Part shown: in pieces, positions 9,298 through 18,641 of the stretch
How the letters are laid out: each line of letters starts with the position of its first letter
Numbering within the stretch: the first letter of the stretch is position 1
NCBI RefSeq assembly: GCF_015082335.1
Contig: NZ_BLRL01000017.1
Location: 1 to 64,000, forward strand
Reading direction: 5' to 3'
DNA length: 64,000 nt
Source of the DNA: Moritella sp. F3
GTDB taxonomy: Bacteria; Pseudomonadota; Gammaproteobacteria; Enterobacterales; Moritellaceae
Position numbers and translations under genes: made by a program
The notes under the pieces: generated by a model
The model's input: the letters and a program-made list of their open reading frames with translations, nothing else
Databases searched by the model: none
Told to the model about the DNA's origin: nothing

Positions 9298-11322
9298 ATG
9301 GGCACATTATTGCAGCCAATCACCTACTTGATTAGCCGATTATCATTCCAGAAAAAATTTGGTTTAGTGATTTTATTACTAACTACGCCCATTGTATTTT
9401 TCTCATCAACTATTATCTCGCAAACACAAAAAGATATCGCTTTTGCAGAGTCTGAATTACAAGGTTATGAATTACTTCAAGCCCTACCTGAAGTCGCCAA
9501 TAAACTTATTGAATATCGCCATTTATTAAGCCTAGAAGTCGCAGAGCTCGGGCCTGGTGATGAAAACATCGCTCAAGCGCAAACCCTCGCAGAAAATACT
9601 TTTAATCAATATTATCGTGCTTATACTGCCGCGACAGGCTCACAGCTATCTGCATTTGATAAAATCACGACTGATTGGCAGCAATTAAAAGCGGACAGTG
9701 ATTTTTTATTACCTGAAGAAATTTTTTACGCGGTTGATTTGATGCTAGAAAACCTGCGTATTGGTACGCGTGAAATCAATAGCGAAAGCAAGCTATTATT
9801 TGATTCACACCTGAGCAGCTACTACCTCATTAATTTGACTCAAACCCAATTACCTCGACTGCTCGACTTTACTTACCAAGTCACAGACAAAGCGGCAGAA
9901 ACAGCTGCATTTGCTACATTCACCGCCACCAGCTTTGATGATTTAAGCCGCCGTATCGATCAGCTCAACATTATATTTTCCGCCACAAATAATGATGTGC
10001 AAGCGCTCCTAGCAATCAACTCAAACTATAATAATATTTTAACGCCACCACTTAATCAGATCAAAACGACGATGGCGACACTCGATGATTTATTGGATCG
10101 CCAATTAATTAATACCGTTTCTGCCGAGATAAAAATTGACCCTAATACCCTCTATCGTTTGGGAGATGAATTACAAGTCAATATTACGCGTTTATATGAG
10201 GTGGCTTTTAATACCTTAGGTAATGAAATAACCGTTCGCTTGAATGAGAAAAATAATGAGTTGAATGTGTTCTACGCGATCCTAATTATCTTATTCGTGG
10301 TTTGTGTGGTGATTTTATTAAGTATTTATATCTCGCTAACAGAAACCATCCGCAGTATTAGTCGCGTTGCACAAAATGTCTCTAATGGTGACCTGTCCGA
10401 GAACGTAAAAATTATTAGTCGTGATGAATTAGCCATTATCGCCCAACACTTTAACAGTACCATTGATGGCATGCGTACCTTAGTGAAACAACTCAATAGC
10501 AGTGCAGTCGATGTACATAGCTCAGTGCAAGACATTACCGATAAAACCAATTCAGCTGAAACAACCATTACTGCGCAGCAAACGGAAACCCATCAAATAG
10601 CCGCAGCAATCAAACTAATGGCAACAACATCAACAGACATGGCTGTGAATGCCAGTGATGCAACTGGCGCAACTCATGATGCTGAACGGGCGGTATTAGA
10701 AGGTAAGCAAGTTGTTGACCAAACAATTATCGCCATTAATGCCATTGCATCAGAAGTCGAAACATCAAGTCAGACGATTCAAAAACTGGAAAGTCATTGC
10801 GCCGATATTGGCGGCGTTGTCGAAGTGATCCGAAGTATTGCCGATCAAACTAATTTACTCGCGCTTAATGCCGCCATAGAAGCAGCAAGAGCCGGAGAGC
10901 AAGGCCGTGGTTTTGCCGTGGTCGCCGATGAAGTAAGAACGCTAGCCAGTCGCACTCAACAATCAACCAATGAAATTCAAGTGATGATTGAGCGCGTGCA
11001 ATCTGGCGCGAAAGAATCCGTAAAAGTCATGGCCGTAGGCAGAGAGCAAGCCAACATGGGCGTGATGCAAGCCAAAGAGGCCTCTAATACTTTTGAAGCA
11101 ATCACCCTATCCGTAGATAAAATAGTGGCCATTAATGACCAAATTGCTAGCGCGATTGAAGAGCAAAGCCTTGCTGCCGCAGAAATTGAACGTAATGTCA
11201 GTAATGTTTCAGCTGGCGCAGATTCAGCACGTTCAGTGGCGACAGGCGCAACACAATCAGCCCATAACCTGCTTTCCGTGGCAGATAAGTTAACTGAGGT
11301 TGCTGAGGAATATGCGTTTTAA
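9298..11322 (+). CDS. Methyl-accepting chemotaxis protein
   Basis: A 674-residue inner-membrane chemoreceptor. A first membrane helix (about 18-38, FGLVILLLTTPIVFFSSTII) is followed by a long, mostly helical periplasmic sensor (about 40-330) with no recognisable named fold. Then come a second membrane helix (about 335-360), a HAMP domain and the cytoplasmic signalling hairpin. The hairpin tip ADQTNLLALNAAIEAARAGE is the highly conserved CheA/CheW-contact region. The start has AAGGA at 7-bp spacing. No chemotaxis kinase genes are nearby, so it must feed a system encoded elsewhere. The ligand cannot be told from sequence. Confidence 0.95.
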   Translation: MGTLLQPITYLISRLSFQKKFGLVILLLTTPIVFFSSTIISQTQKDIAFAESELQGYELLQALPEVANKLIEYRHLLSLEVAELGPGDENIAQAQTLAENTFNQYYRAYTAATGSQLSAFDKITTDWQQLKADSDFLLPEEIFYAVDLMLENLRIGTREINSESKLLFDSHLSSYYLINLTQTQLPRLLDFTYQVTDKAAETAAFATFTATSFDDLSRRIDQLNIIFSATNNDVQALLAINSNYNNILTPPLNQIKTTMATLDDLLDRQLINTVSAEIKIDPNTLYRLGDELQVNITRLYEVAFNTLGNEITVRLNEKNNELNVFYAILIILFVVCVVILLSIYISLTETIRSISRVAQNVSNGDLSENVKIISRDELAIIAQHFNSTIDGMRTLVKQLNSSAVDVHSSVQDITDKTNSAETTITAQQTETHQIAAAIKLMATTSTDMAVNASDATGATHDAERAVLEGKQVVDQTIIAINAIASEVETSSQTIQKLESHCADIGGVVEVIRSIADQTNLLALNAAIEAARAGEQGRGFAVVADEVRTLASRTQQSTNEIQVMIERVQSGAKESVKVMAVGREQANMGVMQAKEASNTFEAITLSVDKIVAINDQIASAIEEQSLAAAEIERNVSNVSAGADSARSVATGATQSAHNLLSVADKLTEVAEEYAF

Positions 11323-11405
11323 TCTCCCCGGTTAATCATTGCGATTGACCTCTTTTTTAAGCGCTATTTTAACCTCGATTTAAAGTCTGAGCATTAAATC
11401 ACAAA

Positions 11406-11438
11406 GTGGCTTACACGGATATATTCGTGTTAAGCCAC
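11406..11438 (+). terminator. Hairpin between the chemoreceptor and EamA genes
   Basis: Stem GTGGCTTA-CACG with CGTG-T-TAAGCCAC (one bulged base) and an AT-rich loop. It is 84 bp after the chemoreceptor stop and lacks a T run. It could be a weak terminator or a 3' stabilising hairpin. Confidence 0.4.
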
Positions 11439-11545
11439 CCATTAATTATCTCAATATCAGTTATCCCGCATGAAATACTAGATCTGAATAAATTTGCCGA
11501 TTACACTGCTAACACGCATTTACCTCCCTCTCAAAATTGGTACTC

Positions 11546-12454
11546 ATGAAAAATCAAAAGAAAGCCATGCTGTTCGGTTTAATAACAGTACTACTCTGGT
11601 CCACGGTTGCCTCTGCATTTAAAATTACGCTTAGTCATTTTGAACCGATTCAAATGGTATTGATTGCCTCACTAACCAGTATCGTGTTGCTTACCTGTAT
11701 AGCCTTTAAGCAGAAAAAAATGCACCTGCTTAAAAAATATTTCGTTAAGCAGCCACTATTTTATTTAACGCTCGGTGTGATTAACCCGTTCCTGTATTAC
11801 TTGGTGTTATTTAAAGCCTATGACTTACTGCCAGCCTCTCAAGCACAAGCGCTAAACTACACTTGGGCAATTACGTTGACATTATTATCAGTGCCTTTTC
11901 TTGGCCAAAAAATCCGTAAAAAAGACTGGGTAGCGATACTATTCAGTTATACCGGCGCGTTAGTAATTGCGACTAAAGGCGATTTGTTAGGGCTTAATTT
12001 TGAGAGTCCACTCGGGGTCGCGTTTGCATTATTAAGCACACTCATTTGGGCAAGCTATTGGATCATTAATGCCAAGAATAATAATGATCCGATTGTGAGC
12101 TTATTGCTGGGATTTTTATTAAGCCTGCCCTTTACCCTCATCGCGACCGCGCTGCTGTCTGATTTCAACTTCAACTCTATCGAAGGTATTTTAGGGGCGG
12201 TTTATATCGGCTTATTTGAGATGGGCATTTCATTTGTATTATGGTTAATGGCGATTAAGTTAGCGACGAATACCGCACAGGTCAGTAATTTGATTTTCAT
12301 CTCACCGTTTATCTCATTGTTCCTACTCAGCGCGATTGTCGGTGAAGAGATCCACCCTTCAACCTTTATCGGTTTAGTGACCATTATCGTTGGCTTAGTG
12401 ATCCAACAAATCAACTGGCATAACAAGCGTCGTGTAGTGACTGAAAAATCATAA
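11546..12454 (+). CDS. EamA/DMT-family permease
   Basis: A 302-residue membrane protein with about ten hydrophobic segments arranged as two EamA repeats (about 8-140 and 150-290). Seen: FGLITVLLWSTVASAFKITL at the N-terminus, typical of the drug/metabolite transporter superfamily, and the second-repeat signature GVAFALLSTLIWASYWIINA. The frame is open from a TTG nine bases upstream, but ATG 11546 gives the usual short charged N-terminus (MKNQKKAM). No strong ribosome binding site is seen for either. Substrate unknown; relatives export amino acids or other metabolites. Confidence 0.85.
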   Translation: MKNQKKAMLFGLITVLLWSTVASAFKITLSHFEPIQMVLIASLTSIVLLTCIAFKQKKMHLLKKYFVKQPLFYLTLGVINPFLYYLVLFKAYDLLPASQAQALNYTWAITLTLLSVPFLGQKIRKKDWVAILFSYTGALVIATKGDLLGLNFESPLGVAFALLSTLIWASYWIINAKNNNDPIVSLLLGFLLSLPFTLIATALLSDFNFNSIEGILGAVYIGLFEMGISFVLWLMAIKLATNTAQVSNLIFISPFISLFLLSAIVGEEIHPSTFIGLVTIIVGLVIQQINWHNKRRVVTEKS

Positions 12455-12505
12455 CGATACGCTTAACCTGCTACGATTCACCTTCTACTCTTTACTTTAT
12501 AAATG

Positions 12506-12542
12506 GGTGGCAGATCACCAAGTTAAACTAAGATCAGCCACC
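12506..12542 (+). repeat. Inverted repeat downstream of the EamA gene
   Basis: Arms GGTGGC-A-GATC and GATC-A-GCCACC pair with one A-A mismatch across a 15-nt loop. It lies 52 bp after the EamA stop, in the 286-bp gap before the aminopeptidase gene. No T run follows, so its role is unclear. Nothing else is evident in that gap. Confidence 0.4.
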
Positions 12543-12740
12543 AGCAAAGATAAATAAAGCCGTAAATAATGACTTAATCACTATATAATTACTGAAAATA
12601 TCACAATCCCCATTACCTCCTCTTGCATATCTAAACCCTAACAGGTTAATGTTTCAGTATTCTCTCTTTCTATAACCAGAACATGACCCCTATAAAACGC
12701 AGTACATCGCGTCAGGTAACATGACAAACCGGACAGCAAG

Positions 12741-14531
12741 ATGCCTCAAGCAATAGAACTGAAATTAGCAGCAATACGCGCGCACATGAGTGCCGCGAAC
12801 TTAGACGCCTTTATCGTACCGCGTGCAGATGAGTACCTTGGCGAATACGTGCCAGCACATAATGAGCGTCTATTATGGTGCAGTAACTTTACCGGTTCTG
12901 CTGGTACCGTGATCATTTTAAAAGATCGCGCAGCTATATTTACTGATGGTCGTTATACCATTCAAGTAAAACAACAAGTCAGCGGCGATTGTTTTGAGTT
13001 TTATCACCTTAATGAAGAACCACATGTGGCTTGGTTAAGTGAACAATTACCTGCAAATGCTAATGTCGGTTATGACGCTAAAGTACATAACTTAAATTGG
13101 CACAATGCCAGTGAAAAAACCTTAGCAGCAAAACAGATTAACTTAGTTGCTGTTGACCAAAATCCGATTGATTTAAGCTGGGCGGACAGACCGACGCCAA
13201 CAGAAAATCTTGGTTTATTACTTGATGAAAAATACACAGGTCAATCAAGCCTAGAAAAACGTCAACAAATCGGTGCCGATATCGCGAAACAAGGTGCGGA
13301 CGCCGTACTGATTAGCGCATTAGACTCGATTGCTTGGTTATTGAATATTCGTGGTAAAGACATTCACTGCTTCTGCGTTATTCTTGGCAGTGCGATATTA
13401 CGTAAAGATGGTTCGATGTCGTTCTTTACGAACCCAGCAAAAATTCCAGCGGGTTTCCACGAACATGTGGGTACAGGCGTTGAAATTATCGAAGAAGCAC
13501 AAGCAACAGCAACTTACCAGGCACTAGGTGAACAACAGCTAACAGTATTAGCCGATCCTGAGGCATCAAATGCTTTTAGCCAGTTAACAGCGCAACGTGC
13601 GGGCGCCACTTTAATTGCAGGCGATGATCCTGTTGCGTTACCAAGAGCGTGTAAAAATACCGTTGAATTGTCAGGTATGCGCGCATCACATATCCGTGAC
13701 GGTGCTTCAGAAGTACGATTCCTTAACTGGTTACAACAAGAAGTCACAGCGGGTAATTTGCATGATGAAGGCTTCCTTTCTGACAAGCTAACCACTTTCC
13801 GAGCATCGAACGAACACTTCGTTGAATTAAGTTTTGATACGATTTCAGCTGCCGGTGGTAATGCAGCTATGTGCCATTACAATCATAATAATGGTGTGCC
13901 AGCACAACTGCCGATGGACAGTATCTACCTGTTCGACTCTGGTGCCCAGTACCTTGATGGGACAACGGATATTACCCGTACTGTTGCGATTGGTACACCG
14001 AGTGCAGAACATAAAAAAATGTTCACCTTGGTACTGAAAGGTCATATTGCCCTTGCTAACATGAAATTTCCAGCAGGCACGAACGGTGGGCAATTAGATT
14101 CATTAGCCCGTCAATTCTTATGGCAACAAGGTTATGACTACGACCACGGCACTGGCCATGGTGTGGGTTGTTTCCTAAATGTACACGAAGGTCCGCATCG
14201 CATTGGTAAAAACTCAAATAGTGTCGCATTACTACCTGGTATGGTGGTATCTAATGAACCGGGTTATTACAAACAAGATGAATACGGTATTCGTTGTGAG
14301 AACTTGATTTATGTTGTCGAGAAAGACAATGGCCACGATGGTAAAACGTTTTATGAGTTTGAAACATTAACCTTGGTTCCTTTTGATTTGCATCTCATAG
14401 ATCAACAACTACTCTCACAAGATGAAGTAAACTGGATCAATGCATATCACGCCCAAGTACGTGACGCATTATCACCATTGTTAAGCGGTTCTGATTTACA
14501 GTGGTTATCTCAAGCTACACACGCTATTTAA
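12741..14531 (+). CDS. Aminopeptidase P family protein (M24B metallopeptidase, Xaa-Pro aminopeptidase)
   Basis: A 596-residue, three-domain aminopeptidase P: two creatinase-like N-terminal domains (about 1-300) and a C-terminal pita-bread catalytic domain. The metal ligands can be seen: Asp in YLFDSGAQYLDGTTDITRTV (two Asp), His in GTGHGVGCFLNVHEG, Glu in SNEPGYY and Glu in RCENLIYV. It removes an N-terminal residue preceding proline. Its length matches the long eukaryote-like APP1 form rather than the 440-residue E. coli PepP, so I give no symbol. The ribosome binding site is weak. Confidence 0.92.
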   Translation: MPQAIELKLAAIRAHMSAANLDAFIVPRADEYLGEYVPAHNERLLWCSNFTGSAGTVIILKDRAAIFTDGRYTIQVKQQVSGDCFEFYHLNEEPHVAWLSEQLPANANVGYDAKVHNLNWHNASEKTLAAKQINLVAVDQNPIDLSWADRPTPTENLGLLLDEKYTGQSSLEKRQQIGADIAKQGADAVLISALDSIAWLLNIRGKDIHCFCVILGSAILRKDGSMSFFTNPAKIPAGFHEHVGTGVEIIEEAQATATYQALGEQQLTVLADPEASNAFSQLTAQRAGATLIAGDDPVALPRACKNTVELSGMRASHIRDGASEVRFLNWLQQEVTAGNLHDEGFLSDKLTTFRASNEHFVELSFDTISAAGGNAAMCHYNHNNGVPAQLPMDSIYLFDSGAQYLDGTTDITRTVAIGTPSAEHKKMFTLVLKGHIALANMKFPAGTNGGQLDSLARQFLWQQGYDYDHGTGHGVGCFLNVHEGPHRIGKNSNSVALLPGMVVSNEPGYYKQDEYGIRCENLIYVVEKDNGHDGKTFYEFETLTLVPFDLHLIDQQLLSQDEVNWINAYHAQVRDALSPLLSGSDLQWLSQATHAI

Positions 14532-14589
14532 TTATTTTTCATGAGCCAATCTAAATGTTTAGATTGGCTCTGTATTGAAAGGAGTTGGC

Positions 14590-15471
14590 ATGACCCAACC
14601 ACAAATCGCTATTTTTAACGAACAAAGCCAAAGCTACCATCATTTAGAATATACTTTTAAAGAAGATGTTTACTTAGCGGATATTCAGCAAGCACTACAA
14701 GGTGCGTTAACGAAGCAAACTGACGATATTAATATCGTGATTGCCTTTGGCCGTAGCACCACGAATACGTTACTACCTGAACTGGAATTGCCGTTATTTA
14801 ACGATTTTACCGAGATCGCCAGCTCACATGGTAAAAAAGCCTTGGCCTCTCAAGGTGATGTGATGTTTTGGATCCACAGTGACAATGCTAGCCATACATT
14901 AGAGCAAGCATTTCATATTCAAAAAATGCTGACTAAAATCGCCGACACGCAGCTCGATATATCAGGTTTTCAATATCACAAAAACCGTGACTTAATTGGT
15001 TTCGTTGATGGTACTGCGAATCCAAAAGAAGACGCGCGTCAATTAGCATCATTGATCCCAGAAGGACAATCTGGTGCGGGTGGTAGTTTTGTATTATCAC
15101 AAAAATGGGTACATGATCTAAGCAGTTTCAATGCGATGCCAGTACCAGAGCAAGAGGCGGTTGTAGGCAGAACAAAAGAAGACGATATTGAATTATCAGG
15201 CGATGCCATGCCAGCGAATTCACACGTCAGCCGCACCGATGTATCGGGTATGAAAATCTATCGTCGCAGCTCGCCATATGGTAACGCATCGGAACACGGA
15301 CTATACTTTTTAGCATTCGCATGTGATCAATTACGCTTCACCACGCAATTACAACGTATGTACGGAATTCCAGACGGCGTCACTGATAGATTGATTGATT
15401 ATTCAGATGCGGTAACAGGATCATACTGGTTTGCCCCTTCTCAAACAGCACTAGATACATTAATGAATTAA
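14590..15471 (+). CDS. DyP-type haem peroxidase (YfeX-like)
   Basis: A 293-residue dye-decolourising peroxidase. The family motif appears as GFVDGTANPKED, with the distal Asp. SHVSRTD carries the probable proximal haem His, and KIYRRSSPYG precedes the haem-side Arg region. It oxidises substrates with hydrogen peroxide; E. coli YfeX acts on porphyrinogens. No signal peptide, so cytosolic. ATG 14590 is chosen because GGAG lies 5 bp upstream; the frame also opens at TTG 14575. It is 58 bp after the aminopeptidase gene and is followed closely by a RibD-like gene. Confidence 0.9.
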   Translation: MTQPQIAIFNEQSQSYHHLEYTFKEDVYLADIQQALQGALTKQTDDINIVIAFGRSTTNTLLPELELPLFNDFTEIASSHGKKALASQGDVMFWIHSDNASHTLEQAFHIQKMLTKIADTQLDISGFQYHKNRDLIGFVDGTANPKEDARQLASLIPEGQSGAGGSFVLSQKWVHDLSSFNAMPVPEQEAVVGRTKEDDIELSGDAMPANSHVSRTDVSGMKIYRRSSPYGNASEHGLYFLAFACDQLRFTTQLQRMYGIPDGVTDRLIDYSDAVTGSYWFAPSQTALDTLMN

Positions 15472-15507
15472 AATGAGTTAATTTGCATTCAACTGGGAGC
15501 GATGATT

Positions 15508-16044
15508 ATGTCGAACGTTATTTTATATATAGCAACAAGTTTAGACGGTTATATAGCAAAGCCAGACCATGACATATCATGGCTCTCACATGTCGATGTA
15601 CAAGGTGAAGATTACGGTTATCAAACCTTCTTAGAAGGCGTTAGTGCCGTGATGATGGGTAATACTTCCTTTAAAGTAATTAAAGATTTTGGTGATTGGC
15701 CTTATGCCAATAAACAATGCTTTGTCGCCTCACATTCACCCGATATTATCCCCAATGATAACGTCACTTTTATTACCGACCCCGCTGCGACGATAACACA
15801 ATTAAAAGCCACCAACGAAGGTAATATCTGGTTACTCGGTGGCGCTAATTTAGCAGACTCATTATTACGACTCGATCTTATTGATGAATTAATTATATCC
15901 ACCATTCCAATCTTGCTCGGTAATGGTATTCGCTTATTTAACGCGCCACAACCAGCCCTTGATGTCACGGTCTTATCATCACAATGTTACCCATCTGGGT
16001 TGGTGCAAACACACTACAGAATAATCAAAAACAACTCGCACTAG
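15508..16044 (+). CDS. RibD C-terminal/dihydrofolate reductase-like protein
   Basis: A 178-residue protein of the RibD_C (DHFR-like fold) family. Seen: N-terminal VILYIATSLDGYIAKPDHD, where LDGYIA is the family signature; a middle GNTSFKV; and the NADPH-site stretch NIWLLGGANLADSLLRLDLIDE. Small stand-alone members are NADPH-dependent reductases of unknown substrate. GGGAG lies 8 bp before ATG 15508, which makes it a better start than ATG 15502. It lies 36 bp after the DyP gene and may be co-transcribed with it. Confidence 0.85.
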   Translation: MSNVILYIATSLDGYIAKPDHDISWLSHVDVQGEDYGYQTFLEGVSAVMMGNTSFKVIKDFGDWPYANKQCFVASHSPDIIPNDNVTFITDPAATITQLKATNEGNIWLLGGANLADSLLRLDLIDELIISTIPILLGNGIRLFNAPQPALDVTVLSSQCYPSGLVQTHYRIIKNNSH

Positions 16045-16257
16045 CCTTATACTGGCTGATGCCGACAATGTGATTTCAGCGGCATCAGCTGATTTAAAGT
16101 CATTACCAATCCCCAACGAAATACGCGCTAGCGATAGTTTTCTTACATTGCCCGTTTATCTGCTGTTAAAATTAAAGTAATATTATGTTATTAATCGTTT
16201 TATTATAGAACGAATATTCTTTTCATGATCCAATGCCAAGTATAAGAGTCTTTACCC

Positions 16258-16713
16258 ATGTCTAAATGGTTAACAGTTAGTGTGAGCATTATCTCTGCCG
16301 CCGCAGTCGGTTATTTCAATTTCTTCTATCAGCCACAGCGCGATCTCAATAGTGTGCAATTACCACTGCAACAAGACTGCCGAGTGAATGAACAAGCATG
16401 CCAAGTGCAACTCACACCAGAGCAAACAATTACCCTTTCTATCACGCCATTTAATGCCAAACCGATGACACCATTATCCGTTAACTTAAACGGCACTAAA
16501 ATTGATAATGCCAGCGTAACGATTAATGGGGTTAACATGACGATGCCCGGCTTCCCTACCACACTCGATGCTGTCGATAAAAACACATATCAAGCCGAGA
16601 CGGCACTGGCGATATGTATATTGGGTGAAATGCTTTGGCAGGCAGATCTCACCGTCACGGTTGCCGGCCAACCTTATTTAGTGCCTTTTCAATTTACTAC
16701 TACGACTCATTAA
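16258..16713 (+). CDS. Membrane-anchored periplasmic protein, first gene of a copper-handling cluster
   Basis: A 151-residue protein I do not recognise by family. It has an N-terminal hydrophobic segment (about 4-23) that should anchor it in the inner membrane, then a beta-rich periplasmic domain. Two cysteines near the start of that domain (CRVNEQAC) could form a disulfide. A later GVNMTMPGFPTTL is Met-rich, and WQADLTVTV near the end resembles the FixH/YtkA-like fold in cytochrome oxidase assembly, which is a tentative comparison. It lies 14 bp before the PCuAC gene and 544 bp before SCO, so a role in copper delivery is a reasonable inference. Confidence 0.65.
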   Translation: MSKWLTVSVSIISAAAVGYFNFFYQPQRDLNSVQLPLQQDCRVNEQACQVQLTPEQTITLSITPFNAKPMTPLSVNLNGTKIDNASVTINGVNMTMPGFPTTLDAVDKNTYQAETALAICILGEMLWQADLTVTVAGQPYLVPFQFTTTTH

Positions 16714-16727
16714 TTCAGGATGAACAA

Positions 16728-17237
16728 ATGCAAAAATCAATAATGACGACCCTTATCGCTAGCGCTATTTTTTCTGCCTCGCCAACATTTGCAGCAGAGA
16801 AAATCAATCTGATGATCATGGATTCTTGGGTTCGTGCAGCACCACCATCTGCAAAAGTACAAGCGGCTTTTTTCACCGTGATGAATCACACCAATAAGCC
16901 TATAGTGATCACTGATGTTGAGGCGCAAGGTTTTGGTCGTAGTGAACTGCATTTATCAGGTAAAAAAGATGGCATGATGACAATGCAAAAACAGCAACAA
17001 GTCACCATCCCCGCCAATACCATGTTTCAATTCAAACCGGGCAGTTACCATGTAATGCTATTAGAACCAAACAAGATTGCAGCGCCAGGCGAGCTTGTTA
17101 ATGTTTCATTTACGCTATTGAACGGTGAGAAAATCAGTGCTGAAATGCCAGTGAAACGTGATAACCGTAAAAATAAAATGGATCACGGCAACATGGACCA
17201 CGGTAATATGGACCATTCTGATATGAAACATAACTAG
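16728..17237 (+). CDS. PCu(A)C-type periplasmic copper chaperone
   Basis: A 169-residue secreted protein: Sec signal peptide (about 1-22, ending TFAAE), then the PCuAC beta-sandwich. Copper ligands fit the family pattern: His/Met in ELHLSGKKDGMMTM and His-x-Met-type GSYHVMLLEP. The C-terminal tail contains a repeated MDHGN unit (MDHGNMDHGNMDHSDM), an extra Met/His-rich metal-binding extension. The family passes Cu(I) to SCO proteins and to the CuA site of cytochrome oxidase. ATG 16728 has AGGA at 7-bp spacing and opens the signal peptide, so upstream in-frame codons are excluded. SCO follows 20 bp later. Confidence 0.9.
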   Translation: MQKSIMTTLIASAIFSASPTFAAEKINLMIMDSWVRAAPPSAKVQAAFFTVMNHTNKPIVITDVEAQGFGRSELHLSGKKDGMMTMQKQQQVTIPANTMFQFKPGSYHVMLLEPNKIAAPGELVNVSFTLLNGEKISAEMPVKRDNRKNKMDHGNMDHGNMDHSDMKHN

Positions 17238-17257
17238 TTTCGATAAAGGGATCTAAA

Positions 17258-17908
17258 ATGAAAAAATCTAAGGCTATCATCGCTGCGGGTATTATCGGCC
17301 TTAGTGCACTCGGCGCTATCGTTGCCAATAATATGCAGCAGCCAAGTCTACCGACATTCACCACCGCATACGCGCAACCACACCAAGTCACCTTGCCAGA
17401 GTTCGCCCTCGGTGATAAACAAGAATTTACCAATGCACTGTTTAAAGATAAATGGTCATTAGTATTCTTTGGCTATGCCAGCTGCCCAGATGTTTGCCCG
17501 ACAGAACTATACAATCTCAATAATGTCGCGGGAATCATGGCTGACGCGGGTAAAGTAATGCCACAAGTGGTGTTTATCTCGGTTGACCCACAGCGTGATA
17601 GCAATGAGATGCTGACAACTTACACGCACTTTTATAACGATGATTTTATCGGCATGACAGGCGCAAGCAGCGAGATAGATAAGTTAGTGGCTAGCTTTGG
17701 GGTTATTTATCAAAAAACATTTTTAGCCAATAACGGTAAATATGTTTCTGTACCTTATACAGCGCCAATACCGGAAGAGCAGCGTGAAAGTTACCTTATC
17801 AATCACTCATCTCGACTATACTTGGTTAATCCACAGGGCCAATATGTAGCGGCATTTGCACCGCCCCACAGCGCTAAAAAAATAGCGGAAGACCTGCTAA
17901 AACTATAA
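17258..17908 (+). CDS. SCO1/SenC family copper chaperone
   Basis: A 216-residue thioredoxin-fold protein held by an N-terminal hydrophobic segment (about 5-24). The copper/redox motif CPDVCP (CxxxC) occurs in FFGYASCPDVCPTEL, and the distal His is probably in LINHSSRLYLV. SCO proteins load copper into cytochrome c oxidase subunit II or keep its cysteines reduced. It is the third gene of the cluster with the anchored protein and PCuAC. No oxidase subunits are in the window. Confidence 0.92.
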   Translation: MKKSKAIIAAGIIGLSALGAIVANNMQQPSLPTFTTAYAQPHQVTLPEFALGDKQEFTNALFKDKWSLVFFGYASCPDVCPTELYNLNNVAGIMADAGKVMPQVVFISVDPQRDSNEMLTTYTHFYNDDFIGMTGASSEIDKLVASFGVIYQKTFLANNGKYVSVPYTAPIPEEQRESYLINHSSRLYLVNPQGQYVAAFAPPHSAKKIAEDLLKL

Positions 17909-17909
17909 G

Positions 17910-17932
17910 TTCAGCGCTAACTTAGCACTGAA
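17910..17932. terminator. Hairpin between convergent SCO and Lrp-type genes
   Basis: TTCAG-C-GCTAA and TTAGC-A-CTGAA pair with one mismatch, immediately after the SCO stop and 24 bp from the convergent Lrp-type stop. There is no T run on the plus side. Possible shared terminator. Confidence 0.4.
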
Positions 17933-17955
17933 TTAGGAACTAAATTAAAAATTAG

Positions 17956-18414
17956 TTAAGTGATTGGTAATTGCGTCGTATTTTTTAACCCTTCCATCGC
18001 AAAAGAAGAGGTGACATCGGTTAAACCATCGACGCAATTCACTAATCGTTTATAAAAAACATCAAACGCAGCCATGTCCTTTACTAGTACCTTCATCATG
18101 TAGTCGTATTCGCCCGCCATACGGTAAAATTCGATCACTTCAGCAAAATCATTCACGCTGACAACAAACTTCTTAAACCAGATATCACTGTGATTTTGAG
18201 TTTTGATATTAACAAAAGCCGTTAATGCAAGACCGAGCTTTTGCTCATTCAATAAAGCCACACGACGTAAAATATAACCACTGTCTTCTAAACGTTTTAA
18301 CCGTTTCCAGCAAGGTGATACCGTCAAACTGACTTTGTCGGCTAGATCAGCAATTGACAGCGACGCATCACGCTGCAACAAATCTAAAATCAATTTATCC
18401 TTCGAATCTAACAT
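17956..18414 (-). CDS. Lrp/AsnC-family transcriptional regulator
   Basis: A 152-residue DNA-binding regulator: N-terminal winged helix-turn-helix (about 1-60, recognition helix in VSPCWKRLKRLEDSGYI) and a C-terminal RAM/AsnC ligand domain (about 65-145). LDSKDKLILDLLQRDASLSI is the usual family opening. Such proteins form octamers or dimers and sense amino acids. The neighbours do not reveal its target. AAGGA lies 11 bp before the ATG. Confidence 0.9.
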   Translation of the reverse strand: MLDSKDKLILDLLQRDASLSIADLADKVSLTVSPCWKRLKRLEDSGYILRRVALLNEQKLGLALTAFVNIKTQNHSDIWFKKFVVSVNDFAEVIEFYRMAGEYDYMMKVLVKDMAAFDVFYKRLVNCVDGLTDVTSSFAMEGLKNTTQLPIT

Positions 18415-18641
18415 AATGAAGTAAATCCTTTCTTTAAAAATACAATCATCAACATTCTAATTTCAAGTATAGTGCTTTCAACCATAGTACTCTCAACCAC
18501 TCCACTATCAAACACAGGACTTGGGAAATAAGCTTAATAAGTAATAAAATAACACGATGAACAGTGCCTACTTCGCACTCTCAGCGCCATTAATTTGTAA
18601 ATCCAGCATGTTACGTTATTGTACACCTAGAGGTGATAATA

